Source of the DNA: CAZSSM01 sp964609385
Lineage (GTDB): Bacteria > Planctomycetota > Planctomycetia > Isosphaerales > Isosphaeraceae
Direction: 5' to 3'
Assembly (NCBI GenBank): GCA_964609385.1
Contig: CAZSSM010000085.1
Coordinates: 1 to 28,074, forward strand
Length of the DNA: 28,074 nt
Shown piece by piece: positions 7,727 to 16,010 of this stretch; position 1 is the stretch's first letter; each line of letters begins with the position of its first letter. The notes beneath the pieces were generated by a model. The model was not told the origin of the DNA and made no database searches. It saw only the letters and a program-made list of their open reading frames with translations. Position numbers and translations under genes: made by a program.

Positions 7727-9098
7727 TATCGATTCGGCGGATCCTCCGCGCGATATCGACGTTGACCGAGTGATAGGGCGATCGCAGCGCGCCCATGTTG
7801 AAGATGGGCCGGACCGCCTCGACGTCCTCGGGGCCCAGCGCGTTGACGAAGATCGAGTCGAGGTAGGTGATCCCCATCTCGGAGGGGCGGAACCGCTCCG
7901 CGTCGTAGAAGGTCGTCGAGAGCGGACGGGCGTGGATCTCGCCCCAGCGATCGCGGAGCTGGTTCACGTCGATCGACTGATAACAGAACTCGCCCCCAGC
8001 GTACTGGAGGCTGGCCAGGCAATTGTTGCGCCCCTGCAACAACATATCGACGGCCTTGCCACCCAGTTGCGCGGCATGGAAGCGGTCGAATCGGATCGGA
8101 CGGCCCCCCCGCTGGGTATGGCCCACCTTCCGGACGAAGACCGCCGCCGAGGCCGACTCGTTGCGACGCTGACGACGGAAGTAGTCGTCGCCGATCTCCT
8201 CGACCAGCATCGCCTTGATCGCCATGGCCGCCCCGGAATAGACCTGGTTGCCGGCCGGGTCCTTGCTCGAGGAGATCGAGCCGAGGACGTGGCCGGTCTT
8301 GTCGCGGATCCCCTCCGAGACGCAGATCACCGCGTGCTTCTGGATCTCGTAGAGTTCCATGACGCGGTCGACCAGTCGCTGGCGATCGAAAGGCACCTCG
8401 GGGACGAGGATGATGTCGGGCTGACCGTAGGCGGTCCCCAGGGCGATCATCCCGGAGTCACGGCCCATCACCTCGATGATCGCGATCCGTCGATGGCTCT
8501 CGGCCGTGGTCCGGATCCGCGCCATCGCGTGGGTCGAGACGTAGACCGCCGTGGCATAGCCGGGCGTGGCGTAATTGATCATCTCCTCCAGAGCGAAGGA
8601 GCGGCCCGGTTTCTTCCGTGTCTGATAGCCGCGTGGCGTCTCCGGAGCCTCGTCACGGACCCACTCGTCGGCCTCATCCCGGTAGTTGAGCCCCAGGTCG
8701 TTGTCGATCGTCTTGGGCGCCAAGACGCAGGGTAGAAACTCCGAGAGCGGTTGCATCCCGTTGACTGTCCCGTCCCCCCCGATGCAGATCAGGCCATCCA
8801 AGCTCAGTCGATGCAGACGATCGGCCACATAATGGATCGTGATCCGATCGTTGGCATCGACGTAATCGCGGCTTGCCCCCAGGACCGTGCCCCCGAGGGT
8901 CGGATCCAGTTCCGGGATCGGTTGGAGCAGGGGATTAAGGTGGACGTGGGGGAGTTCGGGGTTGAGCAGACCGCTGAACCCTTTGATGACCCCGAGGATC
9001 TCCACGCGCAGCTCACAGGCGCGCTGAACCGCCCCGAGGATCGTTGCGTTGAGGGCGGGGGTGTCTCCACCGGCGGTCAGGATCGCGATCCGTTTCAT
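7722..9098 (-). CDS. pfkA: 6-phosphofructokinase (mixed ATP/PPi-type signature)
   Basis: A 458-residue phosphofructokinase that phosphorylates fructose 6-phosphate to the 1,6-bisphosphate. Motifs: GGDTPALNATI at 10-20, IGGDGT at 106-111, PKTIDND at 128-134 (D132 as catalytic base), MGRDSG at 211-216 and GHTQRGGRP later. The residue after GGD is Gly (G110, as in ATP-dependent enzymes), while K129 replaces the Gly found in classical bacterial ATP enzymes and is usual in PPi-dependent ones. The combination is known from the plant/trypanosome-type ATP-PFK group, so ATP use is the better guess. About 40 residues are inserted between TIDND and the TPGYATA helix. The ATG at 9098 is used because the family N-terminus MKRIAILTAGG begins there. 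The 200 nt upstream hold no gene. Confidence 0.9.
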   Translation of the reverse strand: MKRIAILTAGGDTPALNATILGAVQRACELRVEILGVIKGFSGLLNPELPHVHLNPLLQPIPELDPTLGGTVLGASRDYVDANDRITIHYVADRLHRLSLDGLICIGGDGTVNGMQPLSEFLPCVLAPKTIDNDLGLNYRDEADEWVRDEAPETPRGYQTRKKPGRSFALEEMINYATPGYATAVYVSTHAMARIRTTAESHRRIAIIEVMGRDSGMIALGTAYGQPDIILVPEVPFDRQRLVDRVMELYEIQKHAVICVSEGIRDKTGHVLGSISSSKDPAGNQVYSGAAMAIKAMLVEEIGDDYFRRQRRNESASAAVFVRKVGHTQRGGRPIRFDRFHAAQLGGKAVDMLLQGRNNCLASLQYAGGEFCYQSIDVNQLRDRWGEIHARPLSTTFYDAERFRPSEMGITYLDSIFVNALGPEDVEAVRPIFNMGALRSPYHSVNVDIARRIRRIDT

Positions 9099-9298
9099 AG
9101 CGACAATCCGCTCGTGGGGAGGTGCGGAAGGGATCGGGAGAGACCAGATCTCCCAACAGGATCGGAGCCCTTGTGACCGACGCTCCTGGACCGCCGTCGG
9201 GAGAGGCCGACAGCTCCAAATCCGGATCGCCTCCGCTCCCAAGGCAACGTGAGCGCGACCGGAGCAAACGGCCCGCTTTCACGAAGGGGAACGAGGAT

Positions 9299-9556
9299 CT
9301 ATTTACTATCCGAGCCGGATAATCGCAATGGGGACGGCGCCTCTTCCATGAGCAAATCGATCACATCACCGACAACCAATTGCCGGCGCTTGCGCGTCTC
9401 GACCGCACCGTTGACCCGGACCAGCCCCTCAGCAATCCAGAGCTTGGCCTGACCTCCCGTCTCGGCCCAGCCGACCAACTTGAGCAGTTGCGTCAGGGTG
9501 ATCGGCTCGGGTCCGATCGGGTACGAGGACGGTTCCGGTTCCGCCGAGTTCGCCAT
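9299..9556 (-). CDS. S4-domain RNA-binding protein
   Basis: An 85-residue protein that is essentially one S4 domain: LTQLLKLVGWAETGGQAK, then IAEGLVRVNGAVETRKRRQL and VVGDVIDLL. It belongs with the small stand-alone S4 proteins (YbcJ/YaaA-like), predicted to bind structured RNA, often associated with ribosomes. The ATG at 9556 gives the normal family length. It lies 82 nt after the CvpA-like gene and 200 nt before pfk on the same strand, so it may be co-transcribed with either. Confidence 0.85.
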   Translation of the reverse strand: MANSAEPEPSSYPIGPEPITLTQLLKLVGWAETGGQAKLWIAEGLVRVNGAVETRKRRQLVVGDVIDLLMEEAPSPLRLSGSDSK

Positions 9557-9638
9557 GGGTGGAGAGGCCTCAATGAAGCTCGTGCTCGTGAACGCTCATG
9601 GACGCGGGTATAGCATTGCGTCGCCGTCGATGCCCGTC

Positions 9639-10463
9639 TCAGGATCCATCCTCGTCAGGCGACGGGTCCAGACCAATGCGGTCGCTCAACGATCGGCCCA
9701 CCTCCGAACCGAACTCGCTGAAGAAGCGGTTCCAGGCTTCCTCGGCAGTCTCGGCTACCCCGTCGGCCAAGCCCGAGTCCTGTCCGCTGTCCCGATCCCG
9801 AGCCGGGTCGACACGACGTGCACCGTTCGACGGGCCGCCGAACCCGCGGGCCAGTTCGTCGGCCCGTTCCCCGAGTCGCTCGCCCACCGCATCGAGGGCC
9901 TGCTCGGTCTCCTCAGCCCACCGCGAGGCTGTGGTCTCCCCGCTGCGATCGGCCGATGAGTCCATCACCTCCGGGCGGATCCAGAGATGATCCAGTCGGG
10001 TATGCAAGTCGCCGGGCAAGGTCGACTCGACGCCGGCCAGGATGTGGCCCACGACGCGGCCCGAGTTGCTCTGGAAGATCGGCTCGCGCCATGTCGGCGT
10101 CAGGCTGACCGCTGCCAAGGTGCCCACCACGACCACGCAGACACCCACCACCGCGCCCAGGACCATGCCCAGATGGCGATCGTAGGCCTCCATCTGTGCC
10201 TGCTTCAGCCCGCGACGGACTAACCACGCGACCAGGAAGATCCCGCCGGAGATCGCCACGTATGTCAAGGCCAGGGCTAAACCCCGCGCGATCCAACCCT
10301 CGCCGGGGAATCGCGGCGCCAATTCGGCCGACAGCGGCCAAGCCACTAGATAGCCCGCCAGCAGCGAGCCCAGCGTCGCCAATTGCCAGGTCAATCCCTT
10401 GAACCCACCCCAAACCATCGCTGCGAGGACCACCACCAGCATGGTCACGTCGTAGGGCGTCAT
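9639..10463 (-). CDS. CvpA-family membrane protein with acidic C-terminal tail
   Basis: A 274-residue protein. The first half holds about four hydrophobic segments: MLVVVLAAMVWGGFKG, LATLGSLLAGYLVAW, ALALTYVAISGGIFLVAW and MVLGAVVGVCVVVVGTL. This is the layout of the CvpA family (named for colicin V production in E. coli; general role unclear, envelope-related). The second half is predicted soluble and rich in Asp, Glu, Arg and Ser, longer than in minimal CvpA proteins. The ATG at 10463 is decided by a very strong ribosome site, AAAGGAGGAG at 10471-10480, 7 nt upstream. The S4 gene follows after 82 nt; the RmlD-like gene lies 195 nt upstream on the same strand. Confidence 0.8.
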   Translation of the reverse strand: MTPYDVTMLVVVLAAMVWGGFKGLTWQLATLGSLLAGYLVAWPLSAELAPRFPGEGWIARGLALALTYVAISGGIFLVAWLVRRGLKQAQMEAYDRHLGMVLGAVVGVCVVVVGTLAAVSLTPTWREPIFQSNSGRVVGHILAGVESTLPGDLHTRLDHLWIRPEVMDSSADRSGETTASRWAEETEQALDAVGERLGERADELARGFGGPSNGARRVDPARDRDSGQDSGLADGVAETAEEAWNRFFSEFGSEVGRSLSDRIGLDPSPDEDGS

Positions 10464-10470
10464 CCGTGCG

Positions 10471-10480
10471 CTCCTCCTTT
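10471..10480 (-). promoter_or_regulatory. Strong Shine-Dalgarno of the CvpA-like gene
   Basis: AAAGGAGGAG on the minus strand, 7 nt before ATG 10463. It is the best ribosome site seen in the window and selects that ATG over a longer in-frame reading to 10514. Confidence 0.8.
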
Positions 10481-10658
10481 GGCAAGCCGACCGGTCCCCG
10501 AACGTTCGCCCCAAAGGAACGACGCCTCGGTCCCAACCCCGTTCGTATTCGTGTGGCGGGTCGACCTCCGGGCCGGCCCGACCGCGACGCGCGGGATCCT
10601 AGACCAAGCCCGCCGTTTGGGGAAGGCGACCCGGGGAGGCCCGACACCGCTCAAGAAG

Positions 10659-11582
10659 TCAGGAGGAGGCCGGCACCTCCAACGGCGCGGCGAACTGATC
10701 GGCCTGTGGACCCCGACACAGTTCGGCGAAGGCCGCTATGGCCACGCTGACCGGACGCACAGCGCCCGGCAAGAGCCCCTCCAGCTCGGTCCATGTCAAA
10801 CCGCCCGAGAGCGGCCTCGGCGCCCCTTGGCTCAGCTCAGCAGTCGGCTTGCCCGAGATCCGGTCCGTCCCCAGGCCGAAGCCCTCGGCCACCGCCTTGG
10901 CGAACGCAACCCGATCGATCACCTCCGGACCCACCACATGAAGCAACCCTGAAGTGCCCCGCTCCACCAAATCCAGGGCCGTCCGCGCCACGTCGGGACC
11001 ATAGCTCGGGTTGGAACACTGGTCCGAAGGGACCGTCACGTCCTGGCCCCCGACCAGTCGTCGGCACACCTGATACGCGAAGTTCTTCCCTTGACGTTCC
11101 GGGCCATAGACCCAAGACGTCCGTAAGATCAGGACCCCGTCGCCCAGTTCCTCGGTCAGGGCGACCTCCGCCTCACGCTTGGCCAAGCCGTATACGTTGG
11201 GCGGACAGGGCGGATCGTCTTCGGTGTTGGGCCCATTCGATCCATCGAAGACGTAATCGGTCGAGAAATAGACGAAGCGCGATCCGACCGCCTTGGCGGC
11301 TTGGGCCACGTTGAGCGGTTGCTCGACGTTGGCGTCGCGGGCCTTCTCCGGATCGCGCTCGCAACCGTCGACCCAGGTGAAGCCGGCCGGATAGAACACC
11401 ACGTCGGGGCGATGCTCGGCGATCCAACGCGACGCGGCCTCTTTGTCGGCCGCATCCAGGGGCGTTAATCCGGGATAGGCGACCGTGCAGTAGGTGCCGA
11501 TCCCATTATGACCCCGCTCTGACAACAGGCGGAGCAGCCAACTCCCGATCTGCCCCGAACCACCGATCACGACTGCCCGCAC
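10659..11582 (-). CDS. RmlD-like NAD(P)-dependent sugar nucleotide reductase (extended SDR)
   Basis: A 307-residue extended short-chain dehydrogenase of the RmlD type. It has the glycine-rich motif GGSGQIG at 7-13, the STDYVFDG segment at 107-114, and the catalytic Y131-x3-K135 (VYGLAKREAEV). RmlD reduces dTDP-4-keto-rhamnose to dTDP-rhamnose, but the related family also includes other reductases and non-catalytic relatives. No rmlA, B or C genes are nearby, so the substrate is not established. The start is GTG at 11582 with AAGGTGG upstream at a normal distance. The 258 nt between it and the protease gene contain an inverted repeat (11767-11793). Confidence 0.8.
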   Translation of the reverse strand: MRAVVIGGSGQIGSWLLRLLSERGHNGIGTYCTVAYPGLTPLDAADKEAASRWIAEHRPDVVFYPAGFTWVDGCERDPEKARDANVEQPLNVAQAAKAVGSRFVYFSTDYVFDGSNGPNTEDDPPCPPNVYGLAKREAEVALTEELGDGVLILRTSWVYGPERQGKNFAYQVCRRLVGGQDVTVPSDQCSNPSYGPDVARTALDLVERGTSGLLHVVGPEVIDRVAFAKAVAEGFGLGTDRISGKPTAELSQGAPRPLSGGLTWTELEGLLPGAVRPVSVAIAAFAELCRGPQADQFAAPLEVPASS

Positions 11583-11766
11583 GGTTGTGGCCCCACCTTG
11601 TGATGTCTGTGATATCCCTGAACGATCGAACCGAGACGATCCCGGATCGCCACTATCGGAGCCTCGATCGATCCATATCTTAACAGATCCCTGCGTGATC
11701 CGAGTCCGTTCCGGAGCTAGGTGTCCTCAGATTTCCATGGACCAGTATGAAACCGTCCCCAACGGA

Positions 11767-11793
11767 CCGGCCGGAGATCCGATCCCCGGCCGG
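11767..11793 (-). terminator. Candidate terminator downstream of the S8 protease gene
   Basis: Two copies of the self-complementary octamer CCGGCCGG (11767-11774 and 11786-11793) flank an 11-nt loop, forming a perfect 8-bp stem 47 nt after the protease stop on the minus strand. There is no T-run, so it would act as a weak or factor-dependent terminator. Very GC-rich palindromes also arise by chance. Confidence 0.3.
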
Positions 11794-11840
11794 CCAGCGA
11801 TATCGATCGGATCGTCCAGGCGATGACGACCCAATGGTTC

Positions 11841-14800
11841 TCAGCGAGCCGACCGCTCCAATCCCTCATCATCGGGATCCGAGAGCCGCGTCCCCCAAAG
11901 ATCCAGTCGGACCCCTTCGATCGCCTGATCGAGGGCGAGGATCCGAACCGTCTCCTCGAGCGGAGCGAGTCGATCGGTCAGGAACACATCAGAGAGTGGT
12001 CCGGATTCGTCGGCCTCATCGACGACCTCCGCCATCGGGATGCGAATCGCCTCAACGATCAAGGGATCGCGGGAGGTCGTCATCAACTTGTCGAACGGCT
12101 CCTCCGACTCACTGAACGGGTGGATCGCGTCCCCTTCGAAAGACCGACCGGCCAGGGCGTCGACGTGATGAGGAATGATCGGGAACTCCGAACCGCCCGA
12201 ACGTTCGGATTCGCCGTCCGACGAGTCAGACTGGTTGAAGTTGAGATCCAGGACAATCGAACCGGTCTGGTTCGAGCGACCATCGACGGCGATCTGATAC
12301 GTTACGCCCGCTTCCACGTCCAGGCTCGCATCAGCACGACGACCCGGACCGCCCGAGTCGACCGACAGCACGTCCAACGCTCCCAGCCAAGGACCACTGA
12401 AGACCCCCAGCATCGTCTCGATGCCGCTCTCGGAAGTCCCCAAGGACAACCGTCCGTCGCTCGGCGCTGTCCACCACCACCAGACGCTCTGAAGCGGACC
12501 CCCACCATGGAAGATCCGAGGCTCCCACTCCTGGGCCGTCGCCCCCACGTTGTGGCTCGTGCTCGTCAGGTTCGTCCCGCTCAAACGTTCGGCCTGCGTG
12601 AAGTTGTCGTTCGATGGAGGACCGGAGTTGATCCCTGGATTGAAGTTGAGATCCAGGACAATCGAACCGGTCTGGTTCGAGCGACCATCGACGGCGATCT
12701 GATACGTTACGCCCGCTTCCACGTCCAGGCTCGCATCAGCACGACGACCCGGACCGCCCGAGTCGACCGACAGCACGTCCAACGCTCCCAGCCAAGGACC
12801 ACTGAAGACCCCCAGCATCGTCTCGATGCCGCTCTCGGAAGTCCCCAAGGACAACCGTCCGTCGCTCGGCGCTGTCCACCACCACCAGACGCTCTGAAGC
12901 GGACCCCCACCATGGAAGATCCGAGGCTCCCACTCCTGGGCCGTCGCCCCCACGTTGTGGCTCGTGCTCGTCAGGTTCGTCCCGCTCAAACGTTCGGCCT
13001 GCGTGAAGTTGTCGTTCGATGGAGGATCGATCGAACGCTCGGGATCAAAGCGCAAATCCAAAGAAATGGAACCGGTCTGGTTTGAGCGACCGTCGACGGT
13101 GATCCGATACGTCACACCCGCCTCGACATCCACGCTCAGATCAGCCCGACGACCCGATCCGCCCGAGTCGACCGCCTCGACAGTTAACCATCCCAACGAT
13201 CCGCCGGTGAAGACCGCCAGCATCGTCGCGAAGTCGCTTCCAGCGGTATCTAAGACCAGCGTCCCGTCCTCAGGCGCCGTCCACGACCACCAGACGCTCT
13301 GAAGCTGTTCCGCATCGCCATCGTCACCAAAAACGTTCGGCTCGGAGGGTTGGGCCGTCGCGCCGACGTTGTGCCCCTCGACGATCAACGACCTTCCGCT
13401 CAACCGTTCGGACTGCGCGAAGTTGTCGTTCGACGGAGGATCGATACCCGGCACGGGATCGAAGTTTAGATCCAGAGCAATCGACCCGGTCTGATTCGAG
13501 CGACCATCGACGGCGATCCGATACGTCACGCCCGCTTCCACGTCCAGGTCCACATCGGCGCGACGGCCCGAACCGCCTGAGTCCACTGCCTCGAGATTCA
13601 GCGATCCCAACGACGAGCCGGTGAAGACCGCAACCATCGTCGCGAAGTCGCTGCCGGCGGTGTCCAAGGTCAATGTTCCGTCCTCAGGCGCCGTCCACGA
13701 CCACCAGACGCTCTGAAGCGGACCGCCCGCGTTGAAGACATTCGGTTCAGGCGGCTGGGCCGTCGCACCCACATTGTCGCCCTCGACACTCAGGGACGTC
13801 CCAGTCAACCGTTCGGACTGCGCGAAGTTGTCGTTCGACGGAGGATCGATACCCGGCACGGGATCGAAGTTTAGATCCAGAGCAATCGACCCGGTCTGAT
13901 TCGAGCGACCATCGACGGCGATCCGATACGTCACGCCCGCTTCCACGTCCAGGTCCACATCGGCGCGACGGCCCGAACCGCCTGAGTCCACTGCCTCGAG
14001 ATTCAGCGATCCCAACGACGAGCCGGTGAAGACCGCAACCATCGTCGCGAAGTCGCTGCCGGCGGTGTCCAAGGTCAATGTTCCGTCCTCAGGCGCCGTC
14101 CACGACCACCAGACGCTCTGAAGCGGACCGCCCGCGTTGAAGACGTTCGGTTCGGCCGACTGGGACGTCGCACCCACATTGTGGCCCCCAATCGTCAGGT
14201 CCGTCCCGTTCAATCGGTGCGCCTGGGCAAACGCATCGTTGGCCGGAGGATCGAGGTAGCTCATCTCCCAGACCAGGCTGTCACCGCCCACGCCATCACC
14301 GTTGCCGTCCAAGCGTCTGCCGAACGGATCGGTCAAGATCGACGCGTCGGCCACGAAGCGGTAGATCCCTCGATCCATGGGGCCCACCTCGAAGACGAGT
14401 TCGTTGGTACCGACCTGATAGGGTCGGCCTTGGTTGATCGTGAGGGGGATCCGCTCGTCATCGGAGGTCCCGAAGATCATGTCGGCCCCGGCGTCCTCGA
14501 AGCGGAACGCATTGGGATCGGCGATCGCGTTCGGGTCGAACCGGTCATCCAAGTCGATGGTGAATGTTCTCAGGGGCTCGTCCAGAGCTTGGCCGGGGCT
14601 CGGCATCCCGAGGAACGTCCCGAGTTTCGGCGCGGCCAACTGTTGGGTCAGGGCGTTGCCGGCGTCGACGCGGCCGGCGCCGAGCAGCCCGGCCATGCCC
14701 GGATTCTTCCCGTCGATGTTGACCGCCGTGCCGAGCAACTGCGCGACGACCTGATCGCGACTCCAGTTCGGGTGCTCCGACCAGATCAGCGCGGCCACCC

Positions 14801-16010
14801 CGGCAACGACCGGCGCCGACATGCTCGTCCCGGTCCTCCGGCCATACTGGCCGTTGGGCAGCGTCGAGAGGATGCTCGTGCCAGGTGCGGCCAGATCGAT
14901 CCCGGTCCCGTAGTTGCTGCTGGAGCGCTTGACATCATCGCCGTTGACATTGGCCACTAGGAGCGTCTGAGTGAACACCTGACGGACCGGATCGAGCCTC
15001 CGCCCGTTGCCGGCCGAATTGACATGGAGGACCCCCGAATCGTGGACCATGTTAAAGGCCGCTTCAACGATCGGGTCGGGCACGAAGCTCTGCGTCACCG
15101 GATCGTAATCGACAAATCCGTCGATGTTGTAACTGGTTACGATGATTTGAGCACCCATCTCGACAGCATAGGCGAACGACTCGGCGACCACCGCGCTGGT
15201 CCAGGCGCTCTGGTTCTGAGGGTCGTAGAACCGGATCGGCATGAGGCTGGAGCCTCCCGCCACGCCCGCGACCCCCACACCGTTGTGGATCGATGCGGTG
15301 GCGATCCCGGCAACATGGGTCCCGTGGATCCCGATGTTGGGACGCGGATCGTTGTCACCGGCAGCGAAGTCCCAACCATTGATATCGTCAACGTATCCGT
15401 TGCGGTCGTTATCAATGCCATCACCGGCGACCTCGCCGGGGTTCTCCCAGACGGCGTCTCGGAGATCCACGTGGTCGAGATCGAACCCGTCATCGGTCAC
15501 GGCGATGACCACCGAAGGATCACCCCAAGTGACATTCCAGGCCCGCTCCGCTCCGATCTGGTCGAGGTGGTCCTGCTCACCGAACCTGGGATCGTTCGGA
15601 GTGAATTCGGTCGCGTCCAACGGGGCATCGTAGCTCCGATTCGGCGCCGCCCAAAGGACCTCCGGAAGCCTTTCCAGTGCCTCGACGGCCAGGTCCACAT
15701 CAACGCCTTCCTGGAGTTCGGCCAAGGCCAACGTCGATCCGTCATGACTCAACAGCGATCGCGACGAGTCGACCTCGAGGAGTTCGCCAAGCCCCTCGAA
15801 CTGCCCGACCACCTCGGTGACATCGCGATCTTCTGAAGCCATGTCGCTCCAGACCCGCGACTCATCCAAGGCAAGCACCAAAGAACGGGCCGACAGCAGG
15901 GTCCGAGACTCCAGAGATTCGCAGTTTGGCAACGGAAGTTGCATCGGGCCAACTCGTCGAATCCGGGAACTGAAACGGCGGAGGCGGCGGAGCAATGGAA
16001 TACGGGGCAT
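11841..16010 (-). CDS. Exported S8 (subtilisin-like) serine protease with five PPC-like repeats
   Basis: A 1389-residue protein. Residues 1-42 are Arg-rich and end in ESLESRTLLSA, the N-terminal motif of many exported planctomycete proteins. Residues 45-128 resemble a protease prodomain. The S8 domain spans about 140-460 and has all catalytic residues: D173 (AVTDDGFD), H229 (HGTHVAGIA), the oxyanion Asn N335 (NSAGN) and S396 (GTSMSAP). A linker follows, then five PPC-like beta repeats of about 135 residues (roughly 587-1262), each with SVWWSWTAPEDG-type and VEAGVTYRIAVDGRSNQTGS-type blocks. The last 125 residues are acidic and unassigned; I see no PEP-CTERM-like anchor. The ATG at 16010 is preferred to a GTG at 16106 because it places the Arg-rich leader first, though no good ribosome site is visible. 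PPC repeats usually help secretion or substrate and surface binding; the target is unknown. Confidence 0.9.
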   Translation of the reverse strand: MPRIPLLRRLRRFSSRIRRVGPMQLPLPNCESLESRTLLSARSLVLALDESRVWSDMASEDRDVTEVVGQFEGLGELLEVDSSRSLLSHDGSTLALAELQEGVDVDLAVEALERLPEVLWAAPNRSYDAPLDATEFTPNDPRFGEQDHLDQIGAERAWNVTWGDPSVVIAVTDDGFDLDHVDLRDAVWENPGEVAGDGIDNDRNGYVDDINGWDFAAGDNDPRPNIGIHGTHVAGIATASIHNGVGVAGVAGGSSLMPIRFYDPQNQSAWTSAVVAESFAYAVEMGAQIIVTSYNIDGFVDYDPVTQSFVPDPIVEAAFNMVHDSGVLHVNSAGNGRRLDPVRQVFTQTLLVANVNGDDVKRSSSNYGTGIDLAAPGTSILSTLPNGQYGRRTGTSMSAPVVAGVAALIWSEHPNWSRDQVVAQLLGTAVNIDGKNPGMAGLLGAGRVDAGNALTQQLAAPKLGTFLGMPSPGQALDEPLRTFTIDLDDRFDPNAIADPNAFRFEDAGADMIFGTSDDERIPLTINQGRPYQVGTNELVFEVGPMDRGIYRFVADASILTDPFGRRLDGNGDGVGGDSLVWEMSYLDPPANDAFAQAHRLNGTDLTIGGHNVGATSQSAEPNVFNAGGPLQSVWWSWTAPEDGTLTLDTAGSDFATMVAVFTGSSLGSLNLEAVDSGGSGRRADVDLDVEAGVTYRIAVDGRSNQTGSIALDLNFDPVPGIDPPSNDNFAQSERLTGTSLSVEGDNVGATAQPPEPNVFNAGGPLQSVWWSWTAPEDGTLTLDTAGSDFATMVAVFTGSSLGSLNLEAVDSGGSGRRADVDLDVEAGVTYRIAVDGRSNQTGSIALDLNFDPVPGIDPPSNDNFAQSERLSGRSLIVEGHNVGATAQPSEPNVFGDDGDAEQLQSVWWSWTAPEDGTLVLDTAGSDFATMLAVFTGGSLGWLTVEAVDSGGSGRRADLSVDVEAGVTYRITVDGRSNQTGSISLDLRFDPERSIDPPSNDNFTQAERLSGTNLTSTSHNVGATAQEWEPRIFHGGGPLQSVWWWWTAPSDGRLSLGTSESGIETMLGVFSGPWLGALDVLSVDSGGPGRRADASLDVEAGVTYQIAVDGRSNQTGSIVLDLNFNPGINSGPPSNDNFTQAERLSGTNLTSTSHNVGATAQEWEPRIFHGGGPLQSVWWWWTAPSDGRLSLGTSESGIETMLGVFSGPWLGALDVLSVDSGGPGRRADASLDVEAGVTYQIAVDGRSNQTGSIVLDLNFNQSDSSDGESERSGGSEFPIIPHHVDALAGRSFEGDAIHPFSESEEPFDKLMTTSRDPLIVEAIRIPMAEVVDEADESGPLSDVFLTDRLAPLEETVRILALDQAIEGVRLDLWGTRLSDPDDEGLERSAR
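12235..12621 (-). repeat. Direct repeat copy A1 (387 bp, identical to 12640-13026)
   Basis: Read base by base, this stretch matches 12640-13026 without a mismatch that I can find, at an offset of 405 bp. It covers most of PPC unit 5. The identity ends at 12622 (C versus T at 13027). Confidence 0.92.
12640..13026 (-). repeat. Direct repeat copy A2 (387 bp, identical to 12235-12621)
   Basis: This is the second copy of the 387-bp perfect repeat and covers most of PPC unit 4. The lack of even synonymous changes points to a recent duplication or gene conversion. Confidence 0.92.
13400..13739 (-). repeat. Direct repeat copy B1 (340 bp, identical to 13805-14144)
   Basis: This matches 13805-14144 over 340 bp at the same 405-bp offset. 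It covers most of PPC unit 2 and the start of unit 3. It differs in sequence from the A pair, so it represents a separate event. Confidence 0.92.
13805..14144 (-). repeat. Direct repeat copy B2 (340 bp, identical to 13400-13739)
   Basis: This is the second copy of the 340-bp perfect repeat and covers most of PPC unit 1 plus the start of unit 2. Identity breaks at 14145 (G versus A at 13740) on one side and at 13804 (G versus C at 13399) on the other. Confidence 0.92.

Larger units (their letters stand above)
12235..14249 (-). repeat. Tandem array of five coding repeats of about 405 bp
   Basis: Five head-to-tail units inside the protease gene encode PPC-like domains. Units 1, 2, 4 and 5 keep the 405-bp period exactly; unit 3 is slightly longer because GDDGDAEQ replaces NAGGP. 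Units 1-2 form one near-identical pair and units 4-5 another, while unit 3 differs from both. Confidence 0.92.

Noticed and set aside
7770..8735. Long plus-strand frame opposite phosphofructokinase
   Set aside because: Shadow of the pfk codons; repetitive Asp/Val/Arg composition with no domain.
11823..13085. 420-residue plus-strand frame with internal repeats
   Set aside because: It is the antisense reading of the PPC repeats; its repeats simply mirror the 405-bp DNA period.
12235..14249. Direct repeats considered as a CRISPR array or insertion element
   Set aside because: The units are 405 bp, in frame and encode a protein domain; there are no short repeats with unique spacers and no transposase.
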